Assembly (NCBI GenBank): GCA_000328365.1
Contig: KB294813.1
Span: 150,754-214,753, forward strand
Origin: Capitella teleta
Taxonomy: Eukaryota; Annelida; Polychaeta; Capitellidae
Length of the DNA: 64,000 nucleotides
Reading direction: 5' to 3'
Below, one piece after another: positions 1 to 11,465 of this stretch; within the stretch, counting starts at the first letter, position 1; each line of letters begins with the position of its first letter. Below the pieces are notes generated by a model that saw nothing but the letters and a program-made list of their open reading frames with translations, was not told the origin of the DNA and did no database searches. The position numbers and the translations under genes are program-made.

Positions 1-1977
1 TCGCACAACATAATCCACGCGGCTTGCGGGTATCGTTGAGTAAACAAGTCATTTACATCTCTCTCCTGGGAGCATAGCAAAGCTATTATGATGCTTCTAA
101 AATCTAAATGTCAATGTCAATCTCACCCATCTGACCACACAAGTGACCTTCATAAGCTGATCACTGCTCACTGCCCATTCTTTACTAAGTACGATTTACG
201 TCAATGATTACTAAAAGGCAGAATGACGACACAATTTCACAAAAGGCGATCTTATGGAGATATGTCTTGTGCATTCTGGTTGGGTCTATGAGGTCGTTGA
301 CGCAGGCTCAAAGCAAAGCATTGGCCATTATTATAAACACCTCGGTGCACCCGGACTACACAAACCGTGTGCGTTACTTTCGAATAATACACTTCGAAAG
401 AATATGGATTGAAAATACAGTTGATTGGATCGATCGATAATACCTGATCGATGTCGATCAGAATAATTATGCACGCAAGAACACGATGACCAGCGCCTGG
501 TGCTTCCTGCTTCATGTATATTGCGAAACAGCTATATTTATTAACCTAATTAATTGTGGCTGCTCTTTCCTTCACAAGGAACCATGGCGTTTGTTTATTA
601 TCATAATGCGACCGTGACACGGTTCGTGTTGCATTTCCTTTCAACGTGTCATGTGTTGTTGGCAGCAAAAGTTAATCCGAGGAGTGAGGAGAGGAGATGA
701 GCAGCCGACGCAGAATACTTCCTCGAAAGATCAATGTCGGATAAATTTGCGCCACATTGTCATGTCTATCAAGATATCGTTCATTTATAGAATCGAATTG
801 CTGTTATTTCATCTGCATTTAATATTATGGCTACGGAGAAGGTTATCTTTCTCTTTGATAATTCATTGTTCAGCTGCCAGTTGCACAAGCTGAATTGTTT
901 AGACCGAATAAGTATATTTAACACCAGATTGAGGGGAATCGTGGTAGGTTGGTTTGAGCACGTCTGTGAGCGGTTATGAATGCTCCGAATGTTAAGGGGT
1001 AATGTGGGGTGAATATTGTGCTCTCATTACTGAAGTCACTTGATGCTCTTACTCGATTTTCCCTAATCACTCAACCGACCAATTTACTACCAGTTTGCAA
1101 GTAAATACCTCTATTGTGCAAACCCTTACCTGATTTTATGAATATTAGTTTGAAGTTACTTTTGCAAATTAATTCAGACCTAACAATACGTTCTTGTAGA
1201 CTACGTTGTGCATTCATTCAAAGATACTCTATAGCATAAAGAATCCCTTCGTGATCCATTTATCAGCTGAGAATTAGATTAATAGTGCATCTACTGCATC
1301 GCATATCACATGATATCAAATCAAGAACACACTCTCTTCTTAGATAACCGTATATGTTATATAATGGGCTTACCTCAGTACGCGAACCTTCTCTTGCTTT
1401 AAATACATGACTCTATCGAGGCATCATGGTCAATGGTGCTCACTGGCATATACCTGTGCCTCACTCAACAAAGCGATCACTTCATCTTATCTGAAGAGAC
1501 AGATATAAACTCCTTGGTGCTCATTAGTCTTAATTTAATCTCCGATTAAGGTTATTATTGACGTCACTGTAATGAACACTCATAATTCTCTAGAGACGGC
1601 ACCATATTGATTCTTTTTTAAGCGCTCATTATCCAACCATTTCTGAACAGTGGGACTTACACAGTTATATGAAGCAATTGGCGAGAGGTCGTTGCATCCA
1701 CCTTTTATTATTAGTTCTCTATGCGATAATAAACATTGTCAGGCTTCGGTATAGGCGTTCTTAAATCGAAGTCATGCGACGCATTCCTACGTACGTACGC
1801 TTTCTGTTTGAGACTGAACTTTAACGCATGTAACAAATAATTATCAACAACAACAAAAAACAGAGAGCAGTTTTGTAGCTCGAATTGTATTCTTACAACA
1901 TATTTGTTAACTCAAAAATTCACAAGTTTGGTCTCTTCTCACGCGACGCTACAATTGAAAGCAGTTTTGTTCATTTC
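1..1977. other. Intergenic, no gene seen
   Basis: AT-rich sequence with only short open frames that show no family resemblance, splice logic or codon bias. On the minus strand it would hold the 3' untranslated region of the immunoglobulin-domain gene that ends at 1978. I see no RNA gene or clear transposon here. Confidence 0.5.
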
Positions 1978-2913
1978 CTACAACCGAATGTCATCCACTA
2001 TTTCAATCGCTGCAGATGAGTTTTCTTGCGCTGTCGTCGTTTTGTCGAGTTCTTTCATTCCAACTGTTTCCTGTCCATCGTGTTTAGCTTTGGATGAACC
2101 GTTGATTTCGATTACGGAATAATACGGATCGGGAATTTCGTCATTCACAGAGATGGGGAAATCGTATCCTCCATTCGCACCGTTGCCAACGTCTTCCACT
2201 GGAGGCGCTGCCGTAGAATCCATATTTTCATACATCTGTGGATTTTCCCTAATTTGCATATCAGAAGCTGGTGGTTTTCCGTTCTTCTCACAAACATCAT
2301 CGTAGTCGTTATTGTTGTAGCCCAATTTTGCCAGAATTGCATCGAAGTCGTCCTCGTCGGGGTTGATTTCATCCGTGTCGTCCTCAAATCTCGTCCACAG
2401 GAAAGCGCCAATTGTGAAAATGGCAGCACACACTGCGCTACCCACGATACTCCAGATAGTCGCAGTTTCGTACCTCCACCAGACATTGCCCCAGTAAGCG
2501 CCCTTGAAGTTGATCGCAGTCTTCACCGCCCACTCTTGTCCGTCAGAGTCATTCAGCATGCAGTAGTACATTCCAAAATGACGATCATGGGTGAGGTTGA
2601 TGTGCAGCTGGAACCCGTCGCCCGAGACATACCAACCAGCCAGGCCATCCAGGGTATTGAATTCGAGTTCGCTGCCCGGTTTGAGAATCTCTAGTTCTGG
2701 CGTGACCCAGAAGAGGACTTCTTTTCCTTCGATTCCGCTCACCCTGGTGTCATTGCACTCGAGAATTGCATCCTTACTGTAGTGCACTTTTACGTTGAAG
2801 TCGTCGTTGTCGTACGGGGCGTTTTTCCAGTCGTACGGAACTTTTCCTTGACCTTGCACGGACCCAATTATCGCCCACGTCGCAATCAACACCAACGCCT
2901 TAGTCGCCGTCAT
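1978..2913 (-). CDS. Ig-domain type I membrane protein
   Basis: Open frame of 311 residues in one exon. Residues 1-22 form a signal peptide. The ectodomain looks like one V-type immunoglobulin fold: a Cys near residue 53 in ILECND, a central Trp region (VLFWV), and the classic DxGxYYC-like end (HFGMYYC, near residue 118), with several N-x-T/S glycosylation sites. A hydrophobic segment at about 152-173 is the single transmembrane helix. The cytoplasmic tail of about 135 residues is acidic and carries tyrosines in signalling-type contexts (YENM, a YxxM; YSVI, a YxxI; GYDF). The start is placed at the Met just after an intron acceptor (TTTCAG at about 2925), so an untranslated exon lies upstream. 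Role inferred: cell-surface recognition or adhesion with tail signalling. I do not recognise an orthologue. Confidence 0.75.
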   Translation of the reverse strand: MTATKALVLIATWAIIGSVQGQGKVPYDWKNAPYDNDDFNVKVHYSKDAILECNDTRVSGIEGKEVLFWVTPELEILKPGSELEFNTLDGLAGWYVSGDGFQLHINLTHDRHFGMYYCMLNDSDGQEWAVKTAINFKGAYWGNVWWRYETATIWSIVGSAVCAAIFTIGAFLWTRFEDDTDEINPDEDDFDAILAKLGYNNNDYDDVCEKNGKPPASDMQIRENPQMYENMDSTAAPPVEDVGNGANGGYDFPISVNDEIPDPYYSVIEINGSSKAKHDGQETVGMKELDKTTTAQENSSAAIEIVDDIRL

Positions 2914-2924
2914 TTTGAACTCTG

Positions 2925-3165
2925 AAATAAATAAATAAATTAATTAATATTTAATATTATTAATAAATTAATAAATAAATAAAATAAATTAATTAATAAA
3001 TTTTATTATAAATTAATAAATAAATAAAATAAATTTATTAATAAATTTTATTAATAAATATATTAATAAAATTTATTAATAAATTTATTTTATTTATTTA
3101 TTAATTTATTAATAATATTAAATATTAATTAATTTATTAATTAATTAATTAAAATTATACTAATG
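2925..3165. repeat. Long AT-only inverted repeat (hairpin)
   Basis: About 240 bp of almost pure A/T. The left part (TAATATTTAATATTATTAA and following) returns as its reverse complement on the right, giving arms of roughly 85-100 nt around a centre near 3060; the left arm holds a small internal duplication. It sits inside the intron just upstream of the Ig gene's coding exon, and its gene-proximal edge supplies the T-rich tract and CAG acceptor. Confidence 0.8.
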
Positions 3166-3415
3166 TTGCACTCATTATAACGATCGATGCTGCGTTGCAA
3201 TTCTTCTCCATTTGATCTCATAAATTAAATTAAAAAATAATAAAATTTAATCACGCATAATTAGTTCGCTTTATTCATCGTGGACTAAACACTTGGAATA
3301 AATTAGGCCTACACAATCCCAACTTTGTGGTGCGATTCTACATATAGTTATAGGATATTTTGATCGAATTTTCTTATTATTTTAACCCTGTAAACATCGT
3401 CGACTTATTGTTCTG

Positions 3416-4047
3416 GGGCTGATTCCAGAAAGAAACTTAAGTGGTAAAACTAAGTTCAGGAGGAGTTAAGTTGACTAAAACGATTCCAGAAACAAACTTA
3501 AGTCCTCTAGACTCTACAAAACTTAAGTGACCTCTCGACCTGACTTAATTCAAACTTAGTGAATTCAACATGGCGCAGATGATGGCCGATCAGAAGACGT
3601 CGGATTAATGCTATGGTGTCAACAACTAGAAGGAGCCTTCCAGACAGGAGCAATGCTTTGGAAGGCGTTATGAAAAAAAGCGTTTGAAGAAACAAAACAA
3701 AAAACGTTATGATTGTAAAGCGGGAAAAGCGCACTTGTTGCGTTATGATTAGGAATCAACGACGCTATACACTCGCATTTCGCGTTTGTGATGCTTTCGT
3801 TTTCGATAAAGTTTTGGAAAAATCACAAACAGTTCATAAAAGTCATGTTGTAAGGTACGTTTACCACTGATCAAATGTCTCGCCATGTCTTATACATTCC
3901 TTGGCAGATAGCCAAATCCGACTTACGCTACTTAAGTTAAGTTCAGCAAAAATGCGTTTGTGGAATCGACTTAACTTGAAAACTTAACTTAACGCCTGGA
4001 GGACTTAACTTAAGTCTCAAAGTTAAGTTTCTTTCTGGAATCGGCCC
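3416..4047. mobile_element. Palindromic DNA transposon, Harbinger-like MITE
   Basis: 632 bp bounded by inverted repeats that begin GGGCTGATTCCAGAAAG on the left and GGGCCGATTCCAGAAAG on the right-hand reverse complement, continuing with one mismatch for about 24 bp. Flanks are CTG and CAG, compatible with a 3-bp CWG target duplication that has one change, as used by PIF/Harbinger elements. The subterminal part is full of ACTTAAGT-type palindromes, and the terminal motif is repeated about 60 bp inwards. No transposase is recognisable, so it is non-autonomous. Superfamily assignment is an inference from ends and target site. Confidence 0.65.
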
Positions 4048-4959
4048 CAGGCTGTTAATTGTTTACTTTACAAAACGGGGTAGGTGGACTTAGCACAATT
4101 ACATGCATATTATAGTATAAGCTCATGAAAATGCCATATAGCTAGTGCAGATTGAATTAGATTAAAAATTCACATTACTAATCAAGTCAAAATGAATTCA
4201 CCCCGTGTTAAAGAGAAGGAGACACCATTCAATTGCAATTGCCATAATGCGCTAATGCAATAACCAAATGTAATTCAACCCAATTGAAATACTTAAAATT
4301 TAAAATAAACATGCATATAAGAGAATAATCAATGAAGTATAAAATTTAGATTGACCAACCTGCTGTCCTCGATTTCAGAAGAAGGCGCAAGAAATAATAA
4401 CATACACTAAGTCTCCCTCTTTATATCGGGCGCTTATCTCTTATCGCGGATTTAAGATGATCCATTTATATCTTTGTTGCCGTGGAGGTTATCATTTAAT
4501 GATTGATAAGAAATGCGGCTTGTGAACTTGTTATCTCTTAATCTCCGATCCCTATTTCAGTATTTGACAGCGCTATTGTATGTGCCTGTACTCACCCGAA
4601 AAAGAAAATTTCCATCAAGTTTGACGAGCGATTTCAAGAATGCAATATATGTATAGGACAGGTAAACTGGATCTCTAATGCATAATAACATAATACCTAT
4701 CATGATCATCCGTACATTAATTGCTATTTCTACGTCAAGTTGTTCTCACAATCATATTCAAGGTGAAGTTTATTTACAAGTAATATGGGATTTTCCATGT
4801 GGTTCAATTCATTGTCTTTTGGGGGTTTTTTTTTCTTTGGGGGGGGGTTAAGTATGCCATATACCCCCCAAAAAATAATGACAATGTGTACTCTCAGTAA
4901 CCTCTTATCTGGATTAAGATGTATTTTATTTTAGCTTTCTCCCCTTCTCCCTTCCCTTT
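4048..4959. other. Intergenic, no gene seen
   Basis: AT-rich sequence with a G-run/C-run pair near 4840-4870. It may include upstream untranslated exons of the Ig gene on the minus strand, but I could not identify one. Confidence 0.4.
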
Positions 4960-5255
4960 ATAAGACACTTGTGTGGTCGGCCCCGGAATTCGGGAACGTG
5001 TGCTATGCACATGCCAGCGATCTCACCATCCAAAAACTCGAACGCTTCCAGCACAGCACACTCCGCATGTTGAGAGTGGACCCACTGACATCAATTCCAA
5101 CCTACAGAAATACGGCACACGCTGCTATGATATATATACAGACAGTGCTGCACCAGGCCCCCCAACAACAGCCACGAACTCACCCCTGCAGCCCTTCTTG
5201 ACCCTCGCCCCCCCCCACTCCCTGTGGAAAACAGCCATCGCATCCCACCCTCATT
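4960..5255 (+). mobile_element. LINE reverse transcriptase 3' fragment
   Basis: A short frame reads GNVCYAHASDLTIQKLERFQ then HSTLRMLRVDP, the pattern found near the end of Jockey/CR1-type LINE open frames (…G…W/VC….L.KLE..Q..LR.I...P). No flanking reverse transcriptase core is present, so this is a decayed 5'-truncated scrap. Confidence 0.4.
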
Positions 5256-6066
5256 AACTTCATATCCTAAGAAGCCGCAGAGGACACAAGTGAGGAATTT
5301 AGAAGAGGATAAAAAAATAATAAGGATGAAAACCTAAACGTACCCTGAAAGTCCACGCAATGTTGTCGGTGGTGCGTGCATTTTATTCGGCTGTTAAATA
5401 CTAATCATAAAAATAATAAATAATCAATTTTAGTTTTTGCGTAGCGTATAATCTATCGAAGTGCTCTAAAACACAGTGTGTCAAAGTTCACAATATATAG
5501 TAAATGAAAATAAAAATGAAAAGGGATGATGAATAAAACATAGCAAATGTAACGTTTTAAGAATAGGCTGTGTTTAAAGAGTTAATACTCCCCAGAAGAC
5601 AATTAACGCCACCTGGTGACTGTGGTATCCGCCCATTTTCGTGTTTTGTCAACGTTTAACGTTAGATTTCATCCGGGTTACGGTTGATCTGTTTTGGTTC
5701 CGGTGAATATAATTTCTTGTATTTCGATGTCAAGTTGTCGACGAATAAAAGATCTGGAAATGTGTTTAGTCCTGATCGTTTGATAAATACAAGAACATTA
5801 CAGTGACCGCCGTTGAGAATCGGCGATGACCATTTACCAGCCCCGTTTATTTTCTTTTTCTTTTTGTTTGTTGGTTGGCGTCTGCGTTGTACTTTGATAC
5901 ACGTATCACTTCGGACACACTTCTTTGACTCGTGATTGGACAGTAAAATTTCTTCCAATCAGAATCGTCAAATTCATGTTAATACGCCGGCGTACTGTTA
6001 CACCACAGCCGCTACGAATTTACTGTGAATTGATGATAATTGTATTTTTGATAACATCCGGTTTTC
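5256..6066. other. Intergenic, no gene seen
   Basis: One 98-codon frame on the minus strand (5662-5958) contains a lysine run and no recognisable domain; I do not treat it as a gene. The last bases are the insertion site of the LTR element. Confidence 0.4.
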
Positions 6067-6071
6067 ATCGT

Positions 6072-6205
6072 ATGGCGGAGACGTGATATGCTCATGATAT
6101 ATTATTAGCTCTATAACGACTCATCTCTCCGCATAAAAAACGGGAACTTTTAGAATAAAGATTCATTAGTGGCAATTCGTCTCAGAGTGATTTCTGCTCG
6201 CCACA
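6072..6205 (+). repeat. Left LTR of the Ty3/gypsy-type element
   Basis: 134 bp, starting ATGGCGGAGACG and ending CTCGCCACA, near-identical to 9078-9211. It contains an AATAAA signal. A TGG-type primer binding site follows shortly after. Confidence 0.85.
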
Positions 6206-9077
6206 AATGGTGACCCTTACGTTCTATACCATGAAGGGCGAAGTACTCGCCGTGGCAGTGAAGTTGCCGACCTTCTGGACGACGAACCCACGTGCTTGGT
6301 TCGTGCAGGCGGACGCTCAGTTTGCCATCCGGGGCGTTACAGAGGACCAAACAAAGTACTACTACGTTGTTGCAGTACTGGATCAAGATACTGCCACACG
6401 GTGTGCGGCGGTACTGGAACGCCCCCCAGCCTCGGAGAAGTACAGACACCTCAAGGAATTCCTCACCCAGCGCTTCGAGTTGTCGCCAGAGGAGCGCGGG
6501 ATCGTTTGTTGGAGATCCGTGCGTTAGGTGACCGACGTCCATCTGATCTAATGGACAGCATTTTACAACTGAACGGAAGTGCAGGTGAACATTTCATCCT
6601 TCGTTGCATTTTCATGCGGGCGTTGCCGCCGGCATTGAGGAATGCATTGGCAACATCGACCACCGGAGATATGCGCGACCTAGCACGATAGGCCGACCGC
6701 GCACTCGCATCCACGATGTCTTCCGGAGCGTCTCTGTGCAGCATGGAAGAAGTCTCCAGTGACTGGGAAGCATCAGTCAACGCTATGGGTGCCCGTCAGC
6801 TATGCAAGTACCACGCGAAATTCGGTGTGCGGCCCGTCGCTGTGTGCCTCCTTGTGAGTGGAAGCCTTATCCACCTGGAAAGGGGTCGGGAAACGGCCGA
6901 GGGGGAACCCGCCCTTAGTTTTGAGTGTGGTCCCCCTTTCATACTCGTCGCCACTTTTGTGTTTGAAGGACTCGCTCTCGCAGGATAATTTCCTCGTCGA
7001 TACCGGTGCACAGGTGTCTGTGGTGCCGGCAACAGATTCTGATCGGGCATGCATGTCTTGGAGAAAAATGAATAAAATCCCCCAGTTGCAGGCTGCAAAT
7101 GGGTCAAGCATCAAAATCTTACGGCACCGTGTCACGTGTTGTATGTTTTGGTGGTCGCAGATATCGCGGAGATTTTGTGCTCGCGGACGTGAAAAGACAT
7201 TTGCTCGGCGCAGACTTCCTTTTGAAACATGAACTGTTGGTGGATATTCATCAGCGACGACTGATAAACCCTGAGGATTTGACGACTACGGCCTATTCCG
7301 TCGACGTATCACCGCACGAGTCGCAGCAGGGAATCTCTGTGGTGACGCAGCCTGATGATATCTACGGTCAACTTTTGGGCGTTTCCCGAAACTCACTCAA
7401 CCTAATTCCGCGCTCTCGAAACCCCAGCACGGAATAGAGCACCACATACCAACAACTGGCCCCCAGGTCTGGGCACGCCCTCGCCGCTTCGACGCAACCA
7501 AGCTTCGTGCAGCAAAAGCCGAGTGTGATCATCTTTTGGCGCTCGGCATCGTCAGACCCTCTAGAAGTTGTTGGTCGTCAGCACTACACATGGTGCGGAA
7601 ACCGAATGGGGAGTGGCGCCCATGTGGCGCCTTAACACGGTATCTACACCGGATCGCTATCCAGTACCGCATGTGCACGATTTTTGTGGGTAACCTGCAC
7701 GGCGCGACAATCTTCAGTTCCTTGGATTTAGTTCGCGGATACCATCAGATACCCGTGAGTGAACAGGATATACCAAAAACAGCCATAACGACCCTCTTTG
7801 GTCTATGGGAATTCGTACGGATGCCATTCGGTCTTCGAAACGCTGGTCAGACTTTCCAACGTATGATGGATGCAGTGCTTCATGGGATACAAGGTGTATT
7901 CGTGTACATAGATGACATCTTGGTGGCATCATCAACGACAGAACAACACATCAAGGACTTGGAAATGGTTTTCCAGCGTTTGAGTGAACATGGTTTGCTT
8001 CTGCGGCGTGACAAGTGCAAGTTTGGTGTTTCATCGATCAAGTTCCTTGGTCATCACGTCGACGCTTCTAGCATCCGACCTCTCCCGGAAAAGGTCAAGG
8101 CATCCCCCAACCGAAAACTCCCAGCGAGTTGCGTACTTATCTGGGCATGATTCATTTCTACCACAGATTTTTACCAGGAGCTGCATCTTTGCTTCAACCG
8201 TTACATGATCTGGCCAATCGCAAACCTGCACACGGCCCTTTTGGAGTGGTCGGAGGACAACTTGAAAGCTTTCTCTAACTCCAAAGTCGCGTTAGCATTG
8301 GCTGCAACGCTGTCGCATCCACTTGAGGACGCCCCCCTTGCCCTCTTCACAGACGCCTCTGACGTGGGCATCGGCGCCTGCTTACAACAATGGCAAGATG
8401 GCGGCTGGATGCCCCTGCGGAATGTGCCCAGCAATTCCTCCTTGGTTGGGTAGCGCGCTATGGTTTGCCGGTAAACATCACAAGCGACAGAGGTCCCCAA
8501 TTTACATCCGCTTTGTGGGAACATATGGCAGTGACCTTGGGCGCCGACGTCAGACGCACCACGGCATACAATCCTGAGGCCAACGGCATGCTTTAGAGGT
8601 GGCACCGTTCGCTAAAAGACTCGTTACGTGCTCGCCTGAACTCCCCCGCCTGGATAAAGCAGCTCCCATGGGTGATGTTGGGACTCGGGACCACGCCAAA
8701 AGACGATTTTCCCGTCTCGCCAGCCGACCTGGTTTTTCGGTCGCGTCTTCGCCTGCCGTGTGATGCTGTGCCACCCCAGAAGTTGGAGTCAGTGCCCGAT
8801 GTACCGCGGGTGACTGCACATCATGGCAAACGGAAAGTGCATGTCCCGAAGCAACTTTGGACCTGTCCATACGTCTTTGTGCGAGTTGACGCACACCGGC
8901 GGCCATTCGATCGACCCTACAAGGGACCCTACAGGGTAATAGCACGCACAGAAAAGCACTTCAAGCTGGATCTGGGGAGTCGTACGGACAACGTCTCGAT
9001 TGACAGGTTGAAGGCTGCCACTGTAACCCGCAGTGGGCGTACAAGTATTCCTACAGAACTCCTAAGGGGGAAGTGAT

Positions 9078-9211
9078 ATGGCGGAGACGTGATATGTTCA
9101 TGATATATTATTAGCTCTATAACGACTCATCTCTCCGCATAAAAGACGGGAGCTTTTAGAATAAAGATTCATTAGTGGCAATTCGTCTCAGAGTGATTTC
9201 TGCTCGCCACA
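9078..9211 (+). repeat. Right LTR of the Ty3/gypsy-type element
   Basis: 134 bp, preceded by the purine tract AAGGGGGAAG and followed by the target duplication ATCGT. Confidence 0.85.
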
Positions 9212-9225
9212 ATCGTATCGATTCT

Positions 9226-9302
9226 CTCGGTTGCAGTCATAACGGTACTCTCGGTTGCAGTCATAACGGTACTCTCGGTTGCAGTCATTACGGTACTCTC
9301 AA
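9226..9302. repeat. 24-bp tandem repeat, about 3 copies
   Basis: Unit TCTCGGTTGCAGTCATAACGG plus TAC, three copies and a partial one, beginning about 10 bp after the LTR element's target duplication. It is therefore part of the target locus, not of the retroelement. Confidence 0.85.
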
Positions 9303-11465
9303 CACAGGACACGATCACGGTTTCTCTGTTACACATGACGTTAGGTCACAAACTCACAATGTTCTCAATGTCTTCCACCTGATGTGACATTATGCTGTTT
9401 AGGCCATTCATTATTTGTGTTCAAAATCTGGCAAACATTGATCGTTAGAACCTCTTTAAAACATTTGAATTTGCCTTTTATTCCTAATCAGCCAGTTAAT
9501 CAAAATGGTTCACATAAAAAGTTTGCTATTTACTGAACACGGATGGCGTTATGGTAAAATACGGATTGTGATTAAAATGCGATGTGGATTTTGTGCAGCA
9601 TTCCAGTACATCACTGATGTGTGTTGTTGTTTGTGTATTCCATAATTCCTTTGTTAGGATCCTTTTCGTTAGATTTCAGAGTGACAGAACCATTGACATT
9701 TCATATTTAGCTGGTTTAAGAACATGGAATCGACCTCGACTTCATCCTCATCAGGCTCTAGCTTTGTTTTGTGTTTTGATTTTTTGTTAATTGTTTTTTG
9801 TTTTTGTTTTGTTTTGTTTTGTTTGTGTTTTTTGTATATATTTTATACTTTTATGATCGTTCTTGTTGCCTTGGTATTACCTAGTGATACGTTTATTTAT
9901 ATTCATAAAATGTTTTCACTTAACGCCAACCTTTTAGTTCAAATACTTGTATAAAATTATTATGTACTTAACTGCTCAACTGAGCCTATCGTTTTCTTTC
10001 CTGTCGTTACTGCCAACATGGCTTGAGTGATTGTCATTTTGTACATTTTCCAATAGTTATATATTATATACAGTTTTAAAATACGCGTCTGCCATTGAGT
10101 CTGTAAAGGCAAGGAAGGAAAATGTCTGCATAATGGGAGCTAGTCTATCAGTGCTTAATGGCCCCAGTCCACTACACTGACAAATTCGAAGCAACGACAT
10201 TACTTGAAACCAAACGTGTCGTTGTAACTTAGGATCCTATAATAAGAGAGTAGTAAAAGGTCTCTTGTTGTAAAGGGCTTTTTTTTTTACTGTAGTTGCC
10301 AAATAGGGCTTTCCGCACATTATCATAACGCACTGTCACATTGTGAGCATTATAATATAGAGTGCGTAATGGTCATTACGCAACCTTATGACGCCATGTA
10401 ACTTTGTGTGCGGCAGCGCTGCTGGCTGTATTTCGGTATTTTGCGGATTAGAATAGACTTTGCGGCGCTTCTAAGCCCAAATCTAAACCTTAGTATGCGT
10501 AATATATTTTATTTTCAACATGGTTAATTTTAGTACCGAAGAAAAAATTGAGCGATAATAGCGTTGATTTCCATCTTAGAAGACTGGATTATCATTATGG
10601 ATAGCTCCCCAGGGGTAGCGGAGCAGTTGTATTATAGACTACGCTACGGCTTGGGGAGGTAGATTATGGATAGACTGATACATCATACATGTACTGATGT
10701 AGCAGGACTTCCGCTTTTAAATGCGTTGAGCCTCGCATACAGGAATGGTACACTTGTCATATTAACCCGGACCCCCAAAACGCTTATAATAATATAGCTA
10801 ATGTAAGGATGAAAGACAAGACAAGTAACTCATAACTGTATATGATATGACAAGTGCTCCACAGGAATATATAAAACTCATGACGTAATGCAGGTGCTTT
10901 GCGTTCGATTAGTATTGCTAAATTCAAGTACTAATCAATAATAGTAATCATTGAAAATGTGTAGACCAAATTTGAAGTGTTATTTTAATTATCTTCATTT
11001 GTTTGATTGCTTACGTCACTTTGCATGATGACTGGAGAGATTCAAAGGCATAGAATTGATTATTGTGTTTATTTAAAACAAATAAGAATTAGCGCATTGT
11101 TGACATCGTGTAATCTTGTAATTGATATCGCTCAGCTTCAGTGAGCAGCGTTTGTGTGCGGAATGGCTGTGTGCTACGCTCACTGTGCGCTCGAAATGGA
11201 CACTCCAATTTTACACTATCCGTGTTTTAATTATCCATACTGAAACACGGATAACGGATAGTACTGAACACACCCAATATCCGATGGATTACGGATACTG
11301 ATATTCGCCCAGCCCTAATGTTGACGTACTGATTAACCATGTTCTTGGCCTAATATTTGACCTGGTCAAAGATTGACCTTGTGACATGTCCCCTTGTTGC
11401 TGACATATTAGTCCACATTGATTGATCGGTGTGCCCGCTATGATGTCCATTGGTTTCTTCCAGAA
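9303..11465. other. Intergenic, no gene seen before RNF14
   Basis: Low-complexity T-rich stretch at 9780-9830; a small inverted repeat near 11213-11263 (ACTATCCG ... CGGATAGT). No exon could be supported. The promoter and leader of RNF14 should lie in the last few hundred bases. Confidence 0.4.

Larger units (their letters stand above)
6072..9211 (+). mobile_element. Ty3/gypsy-type LTR retroelement, broken
   Basis: Fossil element of 3.14 kb flanked by the 5-bp direct repeat ATCGT (6067-6071 and 9212-9216). Parts in order: 134-bp left LTR; a gag-like stretch (about 6210-6690); an aspartic protease with DTGAQVS (near 7000); reverse transcriptase with YIDDIL (near 7905); an RNase H part (about 8200-8420); an integrase part with DRGPQF and a terminal GPY-like module (about 8440-9060); a purine tract just before the right LTR. 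The element is clearly broken, with at least five breaks, and is shorter than a whole gypsy element. The two LTRs differ at about 3 of 134 sites, so the insertion is fairly young. Confidence 0.85.

Noticed and set aside
5662-5958. 98-codon minus-strand frame with a lysine run
   Set aside because: No recognisable family and no supporting exon or poly(A) context; could be chance.
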